A model generated the notes under the pieces. It did no database searches, was not told the origin of the DNA, and saw only the letters and a program-made list of their open reading frames with translations. 64,000 nucleotides of DNA from assembly GCA_022497155.1 (NCBI GenBank), contig MU385714.1:496001-560000 (forward strand), read 5' to 3'. Origin of the DNA: Whalleya microplaca. Taxonomy: Eukaryota; Ascomycota; Sordariomycetes; Xylariales; Xylariaceae. The translations under genes were made by a program, and so were the position numbers. Below, piece by piece: positions 33,527 through 46,100 of the stretch (positions are counted from its first letter, which is position 1; every line of letters starts with the position of its first letter).

Positions 33527-34726
33527 ACAGCATAGTAGAATTTTGTCTCGAGACTTGAGGAGTCTGGTTATTAGAAGCACAACTTTCTCGCATATAGCGT
33601 GCGATGCTCGTTTGGTGAAGTTAAATTTCCAGTCTCATGATTCTACCTCCAAAATTTCTACAGGGCAAAGTTGGCATTTTTGTTCATAATACTTTTGTCG
33701 GAGTTCGGCGGCGGCGGCGGCATGAGATCGGCATTCTACATAGTTGCTATTGGGTGTTCACATGGTGTGGATTCAAGATATAAGGGCCCAGATATTCTAC
33801 TTCCTATCATCACTGAAGGATTGTATCGAGTTCAGAGGACGGAAAATCGGCAGTGGTTTGGTAATACTAAAATACATTGATATCTGGATTCTTCTGGGTA
33901 CTGCTATATTCATTCTTGCGTCTTATGTTTTCAGATATTTCTATACTTAGAAGAGCTCCACGTTTCTCCGAGGCTGAAAATAGCAGTGGTATACTCCTAG
34001 CGGAATCGTCCCAGCTTCATCCGGAAATCGGTAATGTAGGCCTCGGAGTGTTTGGGACAACGTCACTACTATTAATAAGTCTCCTATATGCCAGCCACCC
34101 CAAGTAAAATATGTACTTCTCAAGTTGGTGAGTGTATCGAGACCATTTAGTGAACGCCGAGCCAAGCAAATAGGTATGTAGTCAAATTACGTGTTTGGAG
34201 CATTCCTATCTCTAAGGATCTCCCATAACGGATGGGATGTGTACGGACTATCTGTATGACTAAATAGACGATAGCTCGAAGATAGCTTTGTCTAATATAC
34301 ATAATAGGGGCTGTCCCAACGCCCAATCTAGCCTTGCTTTCTGGAATTGAAGATATACGATGTGGCTAGGGCTCCATCACACTAATCCTCCTATAATGCT
34401 GCTTTACTCGGAAAATCCCTTAAGCAAAAGGGGCTCATAGGCGGTGAGTTATCACGAATACATAACACGGTGATCTAGGTATTGTGAACTTGTATGTAAT
34501 TAAAAACTCAACGTACTTTTGAGCCACACCTTCGACAGTACATCTAGATCCATGACAGAAGCAGAAGGAATATTGTGTTCACGTCAGGAAAACCTAATAC
34601 ATATAATGAGAATAGAATATGTTTACTTCGAAGTGTAGTCATCGAGGCATCATTAGCAACTTCTTCGACTCGTGCCCATAAATCCTCCATGTGTCACTCA
34701 TAAGACTCAAGAACCCAACCATCCGA
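33527..34726. other. Intergenic between convergent b561-like and M13 peptidase genes
   Basis: 1.2 kb, AT-rich, only short frames. It should hold two 3' UTRs. Nothing else was recognised. Confidence 0.5.
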
Positions 34727-37700
34727 TTACCAGAGCTCGCAAGTTGGTTCCTTCACAGGGCAGCTGAAGGTCTCTTTGAACGCTCTCGAGTTCGCCAATG
34801 GCCCCAGAATGCGAGCGAATGCCGGCGAGTGCGGGTCGGTGCGGATGGCGTTGATCATCTTCTCCTGCCGAGACTTGTCACACCACCAATTGGCATAGAA
34901 CACAAAGAACAGCTGCTCGTGGTTGAAGAAGTCGAGGCCAGGCAGATCCTGGTCAGGGGTTGTTTCCTGTCGCTGCTTCCACGCCCCGAAAGACGCCGAA
35001 ATGCCACCAGCATCGGCTATGTTCTCTCCCAGCGTCAGTTCTCCATTGACATGCAATGCTGAGCCGTTGGTTCCCTCAATTGTGAAGTTGTCGTACTGGT
35101 CAACAAAACAGTTGGCACGTTTTGTGAACTCGTTTATCGTACTATTGGTCCACCAATTCGTGTAGTTGCCGTTCTCGTCGTAATTTCTGCCCGAGTCATC
35201 GAATGCGTGAGAAAGCTCGTGGCCAGCAACTGATGCGAAGGCACCATAGGACACATATCCAGGTAGATCTACCGCGAAGCTAGGGAACTGCATAATTCCG
35301 GCCGGGAAGACTTTGAACATGGTTAGTCATATAATCTTTTTGCGAGTAGGCTATCATTAGTGTAGAGACGGGCTCCAGGAATAAAAGGCTCACGAGCAGG
35401 GTCTGTTTGAAAACACTGACTCCCGAAGCACGCCTTGCGGAAAGGAAAAATATTCAGGAGTACTCACCGATTTCGTTGCCTACCGGGTTGTAGTAAGCAT
35501 TGACTGTATCGGCTGTCATTTGCCACTGGCCACGGTCGACAGGCTTGCCGAGAGCTGACCACGTCTTCTTGGTCGCCCAGTTGTTGCTCGCTACGGTGTT
35601 GTTGAAGAAAGAGTCGGTTATTTCCAGTCCGCTATAGTGATTCTGGAGCGCATCTGGATCCATGATATTTGGGGAGGCTGTAGGGTAACCGATCTTCTGG
35701 TCAATCTTGTTGACTTTGTTCACGGCCAATTTCTTCACGGAGTCGTCCATCCAACTCAGACCATTGAGCTTAGAAACAAATTGCTGCTTGATATCCTTGA
35801 TGACTTGATCTCCGAGCTTCTTCGCATCTTCAGAAAAGGCTGTCTCGACGTAGAATCTGCTGAGATACCAGCCGACAGTGCTATCGACGTAGGTAACACA
35901 CGTCTTCCAGCGCTCAGAGCTTGAACCGGAGGACTGGAAGTCATTAATAATTGAGTCTAGACAGTGAGAAAAAGAGTCGTACCTTGCCAGACAAGGCATT
36001 GGAAAATTGGCCAATCGCCTGCACTTCCGGTCCTTCCACATACGATGAATAAGCATAAACCAGTTGCCAGATCAGATAGCTTTGCACGGCAGCCTTCGGT
36101 GACTGAGAGACAATTTCGGATACATTTCCCAAGAACTCGGGGAAAGCTAGCAGCATACTATCAACTGTGTAGTTCTTGGGGACTAAAGCTCGGACGACGG
36201 AGTCTAGTTGAAGTGCTGGTGCAATTTTGCCGGCCTCGTCAACCTTGACGATGTTGTAGTATTTCTAGTCCCGTCAGACACTGATCCACTAGAATGCCGC
36301 CAGGCTAAGGCTTTCAACATACCGTGACATCTGACTGGTCCTCAGCAGGAGGAGTTACCGCTGCAATTTTCTTCTCGATTTCGATGACCCCTTTTGCGAG
36401 CTGGCTAGCTGCTGATTTCGAGGAGTTTGTTGGTAGTAAGTCGGTGAAAACTTCCCCAAGCATCTTCTCATACAGGCTCAAAGTCTCGTCGTCCTGATAA
36501 ACTTCTGGCGACGGCAATGTAAGTTGAGCTGGGATGGCTTGTATAATCACAGCATCGGGATTTCTATCGTCGGGGCCAGTTCCAAGTTGTTCAAACACAG
36601 GAACTCCTAGCTGTTGCAGGAGTAAGATGGTGTCACTGAGGGCCTTGTAATCAGTCTCCCCGAGTGGCGTATCACCTTTATAATCGGTCTCGGAAACGGG
36701 GAATGACTTGGCAACTTGGGCAATTTGGCTGACTAGAGGTGCGACTCCAATCTTTTCAAGAACCTCCTCGTCCATGCATGAGCTGTAGGTCTGTTGCATC
36801 GCCTTGAAATTGTCTTCGTCGGTTGATGCAGCAAGCTTCACTAGGTTCCGAGGCGAGAAAGCAGAATGCTAAATCAGAGAAATGTTAGCGAGTCGTTGAT
36901 TCCCTTGGGAGCTGGACCTGAAATATTAACTCTGCCAATTATGGAGCAACTGGCAGAAACCCCCCGTGGTATGGACCATTGTGTTACACTCTGGGGGGGC
37001 TTCGTACTAGATGCTTGAGACGGAGAAATGACGAAACATCCGCAACAGTGCCAGATAGCCACATACCTCAGAAGTTGTGGGATATGGCGACTCTAGGATA
37101 TGCCTGAGAGTAGACATGGCATTATCAGACATAACACTAAAAGTAGAGGCGGAACTGGCATCCTGAGCAATGTCATGGCGAGAAGTGAAGCCATCGCAGA
37201 CAAGCTTGTCAAAGTTGGTGCATGGATCGATCTTTTGATAATCCGGTGACAAATTATCTGAAGATGTATAAGCTCCGATCTACTTAGTAAGGGATGAGCA
37301 GGCTTCAACTTACAGAGTATCTCCGACGCTGCGTGAATGCAGGACGGCGTCAAACAGATAGACGAACCCATTTTACCTAGCTTCCTTCCAGCTCGTGATG
37401 GAACTATATGACTTGTTCAGTGCTTGCGGAACAGGGTCAAGGGCAGTGTAACAATTGGAACGGTAGATGCAAATGAGATTGGGAGATAGAGGATTGGATT
37501 TGAGCCTAGGTCAGAGGAATAGAATCGTAGTTGAACGAGAGCGTTTCCCTTTCATGATATATCCAAAAATCGTGCAGGTCCAAAACTCCTATCAGGTCGG
37601 GGGATGATGAGATGAAGTTGGTGATCAACTTGGGATGGAATGTGAAATCAATGAAGCAGGTGACATAGATTACTTACCTCCAGAAAGAATGACTATCACG

Positions 37701-37741
37701 ATGAGGGCGATAATGAGGAAAGCACCAACAACGAGTGATAT
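34727..37741 (-). CDS. M13-family (neprilysin-like) zinc metallopeptidase, 5' end unresolved
   Basis: Seven exons are supported: 37741-37678, 37376-37314, 37257-37067, 36868-36323, 36264-35983, 35933-35468 and 35310-34727. They give 731 residues. The first encodes a transmembrane helix (ISLVVGAFLIIALIVIVILS), so this is a type II membrane protein with its catalytic part outside or in the lumen. Conserved parts are CLTPSCIHAASEILYNLSPD, DPCTNFDKLVCDGF, the N-terminal M13 helices, NAYYNPVGNEIVFPAGIMQF, the zinc site GHELSHAFDD (HExxH), GELTLGENIADAGG (third ligand Glu in ExxxD) and NWWCDKS, with the C-terminus CELW. All catalytic residues are present. It likely cleaves extracellular oligopeptides. 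Directly upstream in frame lies a TAG (37744-37742), preceded by a readable cytoplasmic-like stretch ending DKTWSSRR. The true first exon is therefore uncertain: another splice, a nonsense change or a sequencing error. Confidence 0.87.
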
Positions 37742-39385
37742 CTAGCGGCGGCTGCTCCAGGTTTTATCCTGTCGATCAAGATGGACGGTGCCGCTCGAGT
37801 TATCTTGGCTCAATCACACATTGTCCTTGTACGCCGCAACAAGGGTGCTCTCTCATCACTTGGGGCCTGGAGGCTCATCTTGCTCAGCCGTACTGGCATC
37901 GACTAGTTACATACATACCTACCTATACTACACACACACGTATGTACCATGTAGTCACCGTGCCCTCGCTCGCGTCAGCCGGGCTGCCGGGAACATTATC
38001 TGATCCTTTATATAGAAACGGAAGTTTACCTACGATTCTAGGTCGAGGTGGATACACAATATATGGGTTGAGTAACCCGATTACCGAATACGCTGAGCAC
38101 ACTACCTAACCTAGGTACGGCTGTTCGCGTAGACGAGGTGGATTTCCCACGATGCGTAGATACACTTAACCAGGCAACAACGTAATAAGTGTACGGATTA
38201 GCCAAGAACGAGCGCCGAAGTGCCGTAGGCAGAAGGTTCGGGTTATCTAGACAATATACAATATAGACGGGAGCATGATGAGACCTGCCTGCAGGCTGCG
38301 GGATGTTCCATTCCCAAGTCAGAAGATAATGTCGGTAGGCGGCAGGCGACCCCACACACTAGACCCGACTGGCATGTCAATTTATGGGGTACTCTATTTG
38401 GTCCATTTATACGTCGGTATGTGCATACTATATGTGTTCATACCTTGAGGTTTGTGGATTATGAGCTGCTCTGCGAAGAAGCGTTATAAACTGTCTGCAT
38501 GGCAAGCAACACTTGGCCATCTTGGCTATGCGCTTTTACATACCTTTTATGCTAACAATTCGACAACCAGAAAGCCTAATGTCTAAAATTAGTCAGTGTG
38601 CCTGATGTAGGTCACAATCTTAAAAGGACGTCCAAGAACGTCTTTCAAAGTGCTACGCCTCTGAGTGGAGATGCTTGGGCTATATATGGCAGGATTATAA
38701 TCCTGGGATTCGTTAGTGCACTTGCTGGGCTTTCATTCCGCACCTACTCCTTTTTAGGTTATACTCTGCACTGGCTACTATGTGGTATATCCACGTAGAT
38801 CATCTAAGCCCTAAAGCCGGAGACTCAGCGTGTAAGTGCAGCAAGGAGTCAATTCTCGATAGCCGACAAACCAACTCCATAAAGCGATGGTTATTCTGTC
38901 TGTGCCGCTTACAAAGTACGTGTAGATCTTCTACGACAATTGTTTACGTAGTATATTCAATATAGAGCTTCCTTGTTCAACAGCCTGGCGTGGTCAGCAT
39001 GAAGGAATGATTATGTTCCAAGAAACTAGGTGGTCCACAGAGGACTGAAGTTTACCTGGATAGTATAAGTCTTGGATATCCGGAAACTTCCTGCACCGTA
39101 TGTTTTCGTTCTGAGAGCAGATGGATAGATAACTTCAGCTGTCTTCAAATGAATAGCTGTCCAATATAGTCTCCGTGTGAATTCTACAGTATCTGTTCTG
39201 TACACACTGTCCTCTACGCCCGTAGTGTGTGCGGCTGGAGTCCACATGAGATCTCACTTGGATCTCAAGCCTCAAGTGAGCCTTTTAGAGCGATACATCA
39301 TCGTACTTTGCTGCAATGAGAACTATTTAGCTAGAACGTCACTGATGTTATTACCTGTGCTGAATTCTATTGTTTTGAAAATATA
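37742..39385. other. Intergenic region between divergent M13 peptidase and Zn2Cys6 genes
   Basis: About 1.6 kb. It should contain the unresolved peptidase 5' exon (near 37750-37870) and both promoters. On the minus strand at 39247-39026 one frame carries a short transcription-factor-like motif (see findings). Otherwise nothing is recognisable. Confidence 0.4.
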
Positions 39386-41727
39386 ATGGATAATGGCTCT
39401 CAATCGACGATACCAACAACAAATATCGGTGATGTAGCGACTACCTCGTAAGCACGCATCAAGCCATCATTTATATAGGATAATCAATTGACTTCTCGAA
39501 AGCTGTGAGCGTTGTAAGAAGCGCAAAATTCGTTGTGACCGCAAAGCGCCCTGCTCTAATTGTACAAAATCCGGGAGTCCATGTGTCTTGGCAGGATCTG
39601 GCGAGAAACAAAGGTTAGCTTAGAGACAGCCGAGCCTGATAGGTTCGACAACTCAGTTGACCATCCAATGATAGGCCTGTCCCCAAGAGCCACGTGCAAG
39701 CTCTTGAACGACATGTCGCTTCTCTGGAGCTATTCATCCAGCGTTTGGCTTTAGCCGATAGCGCAAAGCGAGACGAGATGCTGGCTGGCTACCTGTCAAG
39801 TCTAAGCCAGACTAGCGATATGGTCCTTTCCCCAGAAAACATGCCTGAACCCCATCCGGATCCTGAGTTAGTGCTCTCGAGGGCCCGGGAAGGTCAACTT
39901 AGAAAGCTACGAACTGGCAATGTATCGCAATTCTTTGGCGGAACAAGTCTGTTCCAGATTCATGCGCCGAATACTTTGATATCGGGGGAACTCGAAACAT
40001 CACCAAACCCAGTAGCATCTGTCTCTTCTGACCCAGTGATAGATGTTGGTCCGGCCGCCCTGGGAATTTTCACGATATCTCCTCGCGATGAGGTCTGTCT
40101 AGCAGCAATGGCTAACTTCTTCAAGTACCAATATGTATATCACATGTGTATGTATCGCGAGTTCTTCCTTCGAGATTACGATGCCGGTGGGGGTCGATAC
40201 TACTCTGATGTCCTTCTTTATGCGCTTTGTTCGATGGGGGCTTTAGCTGATGGCGATCCCTCCATGTCATCCGTCTCTGAAATCTTGGCCGTGCAAGCTG
40301 AGAGCTTGGTATATGCTTCGCTGGACCGACCAGACATCACTTTACTACAAGCATTGATATTACTTGGATATAGGTGCATTGGCCATGGCAAGGCATCCAA
40401 AGGGTGGCTGTTTTGTGGCATGGCTTTTCGCTTAGCTCATGAAAGTACGTATGCTCAGTTCTCTTTCAAGTCTAATATCAGTCTATTCTCGGAACTATGG
40501 TTAGCCATTCAAGGTATCAGTAGATGTGTGATTTGTGGTACAAGTTGTAAAACCTCCGAATTTTGTTAACGAAGCATCTGTTGACCTATGTTTATCTATA
40601 GTGGGACTACACTTGGACCCAAATAATTGGAAAGGTCCTTCTGAACCTCAGATCGAGCACGAAATATCTCGACGGGTATATTGGGCCGCTTTCAATGCCG
40701 ATAAGCAGTTGAGTCTCTACTTTGGTCGCCCACCAGCTCTATATTCACATGAGTCTGATGTCCTGAATACAATACGTATTCCTTATCCTGATGGTTGGCA
40801 AGGTCTTCTGGAGACTTATATTGCTAAGGATGTATCCGCTACGGCTTATGAAGACGGCATCGCCCTGGCTGGGTCTTTCATATATCGAGTTGAGCTGATG
40901 AAGATTGTACACAATATGATTACAGACTTGTTTGAAAATCGACGGAATAACGTGGATAGTGCGGTACTGGCTGCTACTGTACAGAGAATTCACGTTTCCT
41001 TGAACAAATGGCTTACGACATTACCGGGAAAATTACACTGGAATCAATGGAGCCACGGCCAAGTACAACCTTTCGTATTACACCTACAGGAAGTATTCTG
41101 GTCACATAAATGAGGCAATCCGCGCTGACTGCCTCTTATAGCATGCTCTTCCACACAGCAATGATCATATTACACCGGCCCCCTCGTCACCTATTTACAA
41201 AGCCGGGCATAGCCACAAGCGAAGACGTCGAGTTTTGCTACGAGTCGTTGCAAGCCATGCTAAAATTGCTCCGCAGCTTTTCCAGATTCTACAACTACGC
41301 AGTGCTCCCTCTCAACTTCATACACACTCTATCTGTGACGGCGGGAACGATCCTCATGAAGCGATTCCTGGAGAACTTGCCAGCAGACGACAGCAGCATT
41401 TCTAAAGCTATGGATACCGTACTAGAAGCTATGAATGCCATCAGATTCACGTGGCCCGCCATCATTGAGGTCCGAGACAGTGTCGTGGCAGCCATGCAGA
41501 CTCCGAGTGAAGATAGCACTGCAGACCCAGTGCAGCAGCCTGTCTTCGATTTCGAGTTCCATTCGGGGTTCGACGCAAGCGACTATCTAGCACCAGACCC
41601 AGCTAGTATCAATTTGCAATTCTCGGGTGCTGACCTAGGGGAGCTAGCCTCCAGTAATGATCCGACCGGAGAAATGTCGTTTGATCAACATGTGTTGAAT
41701 GGAGATTTTGATTTTGATCTCGCTTGA
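39386..41727 (+). CDS. Zn2Cys6 fungal-specific transcription factor
   Basis: Exons 39386-39447, 39503-39613, 39675-40444, 40602-41100 (end tentative) and 41142-41727 give about 675 residues. The second exon encodes the binuclear zinc cluster CERCKKRKIRCDRKAPCSNC and its final Cys (C-x2-C-x6-C-x5-C-x2-C-x6-C). A coiled-coil dimerisation helix follows: HVQALERHVASLELFIQRL. The middle region is the fungal-specific regulatory domain, with HEMGLHLDPNNW, HEISRRVYWAAFNADK, LYFGRPPAL and TAMIILHRPPRHLF. The acidic C-terminus ends DFDFDLA. The protein acts in the nucleus on CGG-type DNA sites. The target is unknown; it is divergent from the M13 peptidase and convergent with the DUF1445 gene. The last junction is odd. 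The good GTATTC donor at 41093 is out of phase with the acceptor at 41141, and only a weak GTCACA donor at 41101 (41-nt intron) keeps frame. Confidence 0.85.
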
Positions 41728-42258
41728 GTTTTGAAAGTTAGACTCTATGTGATTGTTATTTGCTTACTGCAGGAATCTCATCGCGCGTGGGTTGATGTGA
41801 ATAAACAAGGAACTAGATTATGTTTATAAGACTTCTCTACGGCTTCTATATAGTCTTCTAAGTACTCTCTTGGCAGAGCCGACACACCTTGAAGGCGGAC
41901 TTCCGCCGCCGTCCTTGAAATGCCAAGCTAAACATGTGAAGGGTCGAATGGTCTTTTCGTGGCAAAACTAAAGCTCTTGCTCACATTCTATTGAGCGGTA
42001 CATATAATCCTTCTAGCATATATGGCCAGTAACGTTATTATGGCGCGAGACGATAACTCGTTGTATTGCTTCAATAAGTAGTCTTCAAATTAGCATGTTC
42101 AATATAAGCTGAAATATTCAACCCAACTTGATAGATATACCAATATATATAATTTTCATGACGTTTTTATTTTGTTTCATACCTTCCCGGAGAGTCGTTC
42201 GTACATTTTCGTATTTGTTCAAAGGGTATTCAAAGTAATTCATTTAGTACGCATAATA
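41728..42258. other. Intergenic between convergent genes
   Basis: About 530 bp, AT-rich, two 3' ends facing each other; no gene. Confidence 0.55.
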
Positions 42259-43185
42259 TTAAGTTGACATAATATCGACATCTCTACAATCTAGCACCAA
42301 CATATGGCCCGGCGCATGTGCCATAACCGTGCCCTCAATATCCGCCTTGGTGACGGCTTCCTGAGGCGTGACTCCGCATCCCCAAAATACAGGGACATCA
42401 TCGCCAGAGCACATCGCCTTACCCAGAGGCTTCCCATCGTCCGTCAACGGTGAGTCGCCCCACTCAGGGGCGTCAATATCCCGGATCCCTAGCTTCTGGA
42501 GAGCGTCCCAGCCCCAAGCTATCGGCTCACCGTGCATGGCATTGTACCCGCGCGTGATCTCGCGTACTTTCTCTACATCCGCGGCCTTGTACGGTCTCAT
42601 CGACACTACGTACGTGCTCCCGGTGAACACGCCAGCCGGGCACAGCGGCACATTGGTCCGGTACATGGCCACATTGCGACCCAGCACGCTATGTCGGGGC
42701 GGCAAACCCGCCGCCGAGAGCGCGGCCTCGAAGCTGAACGAGCAGCCGATCAGGAACGCCACGTGGTCGTCCTCCCACTCGCCGACGATATCGAGACAGC
42801 CGGATTTGACGAGTTTCGAGTCCCGATACACATTGTAGCGCGGCGCATCACGGCGGAGGTCGCAGTCCGAGACGATCTGCGAGCTCGCGAGGTTGCTGAT
42901 GTGCGAGGTGACGGCGCTGTGCTGGCCCGCTGAAGCCGACTCCGCGATGAGAGGACATGGCACGGGGTTTCGGGCGCAGAGGAGCCGGAAGTCGGCTGCG
43001 TAGCGCGAGGGCAGAATGATCAGATTCGCTTGGAGGTACGTTGGCGCGAGCCCAGGCGTTGGGCCAGTGAAGATGTTCCTTCGGGCCCTCAAGCGCACAT
43101 CTCGACCCGTGGATGTCACAGCTGGTGGTGCCGGCCCTGGATGTATGGCCGGCTGGGCCGCTGGCTGAGCGATAAGCGTAGCCAT
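42259..43185 (-). CDS. D-glutamate cyclase-like protein (DUF1445)
   Basis: A single exon of 308 residues. It shows the layout of the DUF1445/UPF0317 family: a conserved N-terminal GLAPTYLQANLIILP and FRLLCARNPVPCPL, the central FLIGCSFSFEAALSAAGLP, RNVAMYRTNVPLCPAGVF and VVSMRPYKAADV. The C-terminal block is VFWGCGVTPQEA followed by HAPGHMLVLD. Known relatives include mammalian mitochondrial D-glutamate cyclase, which turns D-glutamate into 5-oxo-D-proline. Many fungal copies have no tested activity. The N-terminus (about 30 residues, Ala/Pro-rich) is not conserved and shows no clear targeting signal. GC content is higher than in flanking DNA. The family is more common in bacteria, so ancient transfer is possible but cannot be judged here. 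Confidence 0.88.
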   Translation of the reverse strand: MATLIAQPAAQPAIHPGPAPPAVTSTGRDVRLRARRNIFTGPTPGLAPTYLQANLIILPSRYAADFRLLCARNPVPCPLIAESASAGQHSAVTSHISNLASSQIVSDCDLRRDAPRYNVYRDSKLVKSGCLDIVGEWEDDHVAFLIGCSFSFEAALSAAGLPPRHSVLGRNVAMYRTNVPLCPAGVFTGSTYVVSMRPYKAADVEKVREITRGYNAMHGEPIAWGWDALQKLGIRDIDAPEWGDSPLTDDGKPLGKAMCSGDDVPVFWGCGVTPQEAVTKADIEGTVMAHAPGHMLVLDCRDVDIMST

Positions 43186-46100
43186 TGCGATTCAGTCAGA
43201 TAATTGTAAAACTATTCTTTCGAGTGTGCTCCTGAATGTAACGGCCGATGTGAAGTTAGGAATCAGGATTCATCAGGCCCAGAGTATGGACTCGTCCCAG
43301 CTGTATATCTACTGATAAAGGCTAGCCACTGGGCACCGGTAGTCTCCGGCCGTGTGACGTTGAGTCGGACTTCGACCTCCGCAGGTGCCCCAGTAATCTG
43401 GAAAGGTCATCGGCGAAGCGGTCGAGTCCCTAGAATACTTCCAGAGATTGATAACAACCGTTGCCAATTGGCTCACGAGCAACGCCTCTCTAAGTTGCAG
43501 GTAATGGGTATTCACAGCCAACGTCGACGGCGCTCGTTAGAGGCACGTGAGCTCCGTATCTGTAGGTTTGCTAGTACGCAGGCCGTCGTCAAGACTCCCT
43601 CTTGGCCCAACATCGCAGACGTTGTTCTTCATCCAAATCGGCCCATTTCGAGTCAGTTTATTTGAATCGATGCTCGTGAGGCTGAATGTGTTCAAGAACG
43701 GGTAGGCCGCGAGACAGCGACACGGTGGAAATACCGCTCCGGCCGCCTTAGCCCATGTGTTATCTACGTAGCTTAATTTTAAGCGAGCAGACCAAGTGGC
43801 TAAGTTGAGGTCAGATAAATATCCGCCTAGTTACTATAGTAGATACCGGTTGGGTGGATCTAGATAATGGCCTGGGCTGCCTGGTTTCCTGGTAGAACCT
43901 GGTCCAAAAACCCGTTGGCTGGGATACGCGTATGTACTTAGTAGCAGCCGAACCCGAATGTTGTGGGTCTCGACTCGCGAGCCAACGGCGCGCACTATTT
44001 TAAAGGTGTCAGTTGAAAGCGTGCCACATGGGAGATCTAGCCGAAGCTACCGCGACCAGATCCAGACAGGCAGTGCGACACTTCTGCGATGAAGCCAGCT
44101 GGTCGGGACTTAGTTTGACTGCAAGGCTGTGGACGTCCATTACATGACTATTAGCGTTCTAGATAGATCCTACTATACTATGCACATACAGCTGTCTAGT
44201 TAGTTAGCCCTGGAACTATGTCTTTTAGTTAAACCCTAGTTGTTAGGCCGAGGAGAGAATCGCTATGCACTTGTGTAGAAAATTCCTATGAAGCCCGATG
44301 AGACTCAGCTCGCGAATGCCTAGCAAGCACACGTAAGGCGTCGACTTGCTGCTTTGTGACCATTAGTAGATGTTCAATTTGCTGCGAGGCGGGTCAACTA
44401 TCTATCTTCTCGTCCTACCCAACAACTTCCCAGTAGTTATGTGGCGGTTTTGGCCGATTAGGGTATAGAATAGCGATGACTCGTGAGCACACTCAGTAAG
44501 AATTACCGGGTGGCTTGAGATGGAGTCGCACTTGAGCATCATGATCTCCAATATTGTTTCTATCTCTCATCAAGTACGCATCAAGTAACCCCCCTCATGA
44601 GGTCGAATATACTGTGGAGATTCGATTACATACAGCAGAGTTAGATATGTAGTATCATTAGACTGGCTATCTATGTACACTGTCTGTGTCACGGGGCTAC
44701 CTGAGGTGTTACTAACTGGAGTGAAGTCATTCACAGTCTTGACTGCTGGCTGAGTGTTACCCGTTTTAGGACTCCATAGACCAAGAAAGACAGACTGGTC
44801 GACGTGCGTGGCAGCTTTTGCTCTAACTACTAGGGCGCCAAAGTGGGTAACGATCCGGTACTTTCAGAGATGCGTTTGGATCGGGTATCTCCGTATACAC
44901 TAACAGTGTAGTCTTCGGCGCCTAAAATAATAAGGGCCACACTTGCGACAACTTGCCGCATAGAATTCAGGGCTAGGCTCGCGCGGGAGACGAGCGACAG
45001 AAGCTAAACCGTCCAACACGAGCGTACTGTGTAGATATCACGTACTTGGGAGAAAATATCTGGAGGTAACGAAAAGGTAGACATACTGGCGAAGTCCAAA
45101 ATTAGTGTAGGAGAGTGGTATTCGCTACATCATCAGACGTGTGTAACGCTTTGCAAAACGTCTTGGCTTTGGAAGAGATGCTTGAAAGTTTGAAGGGAGA
45201 ATCGAGTTTCAGTAGAAGTTCTATCTGAAGCTCAGAATATGAACAGTCATTCTCAATACCTATACTGCTACTAGGTAATATCCTGGTACAATTAGGTTTG
45301 CTGCTCAGTCAGTTATTTTAGGGGTTTCTTGCGCAACGGGAAGTCCGTCATTGCAAGTGGACCTCCCTTTAACCTAGCCTGATACAAAGTACATACACCA
45401 GCCACTCTGATATTCCCAACTCTGTGGCTCCCTTTCGAGTTAACCGACAAGCGCTGTGGCACAGCAGGAACCCGAGAATCCAGGATGGCGAAACTATGAC
45501 GCCACACACGTAATGCCGCATTCTTACTTATTATTAGGATGCACAGTCAGTCTTCAATTATCGGCAACTCAACCCGTCTTCACTGCTCTTTATTGCGATA
45601 GAACTGACGAGCTGGTAACTTTGACGATGCCTGCTCTCCTGCGACATTCCAAGATCCTAAATGCACTTTTTTACTTATTCCGAATAATCCCATCATCATA
45701 TCTGCGGGTGAGATGATCTACACTATCCAGTGATGCAATTCGTACTACACAACCTGTACGCTCGAAAGGCAACAACCCGCAATGTACCAGCGCTCTCCCG
45801 AGAGGATCCAATCAATGAACAAATCGTCGATAGACTCTCAGCGGCCGAGTGTGCGATGTCATAGTAAGCAATAGACCTCCTAGTTGCTGAAATTCTGAGA
45901 TGTAGGTAAATCAGATCGCAAACAACGTTGATTCATTTCCCTTGTTCCCTGGGGGGCCGGCCCTTGGGAACAGCCGCCCGGCAACCTGAACCCCCAAAGA
46001 TGAGAAATGCGTTATCGTATCTGCATGCACTCAAGCCACTCCCGCCGATACCTGCTCCTGCTGCTTCCTGTGTTAGAAGTGCTATCGGAGGATCGACTGG

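Noticed and set aside
32893..33580. Alternative frames on both strands over the b561-like exon
   Set aside because: High GC leaves all frames open. Only the frame with heme-ligand histidines and hydrophobic helices is protein-like.
38598..38798. 66-codon plus-strand frame with a hydrophobic end
   Set aside because: No neighbouring exon, no homology I recognise, and AT-rich sequence around it; likely chance.
43309..43665. Overlapping open frames upstream of the DUF1445 gene
   Set aside because: Both strands are open at similar length and neither shows family motifs.
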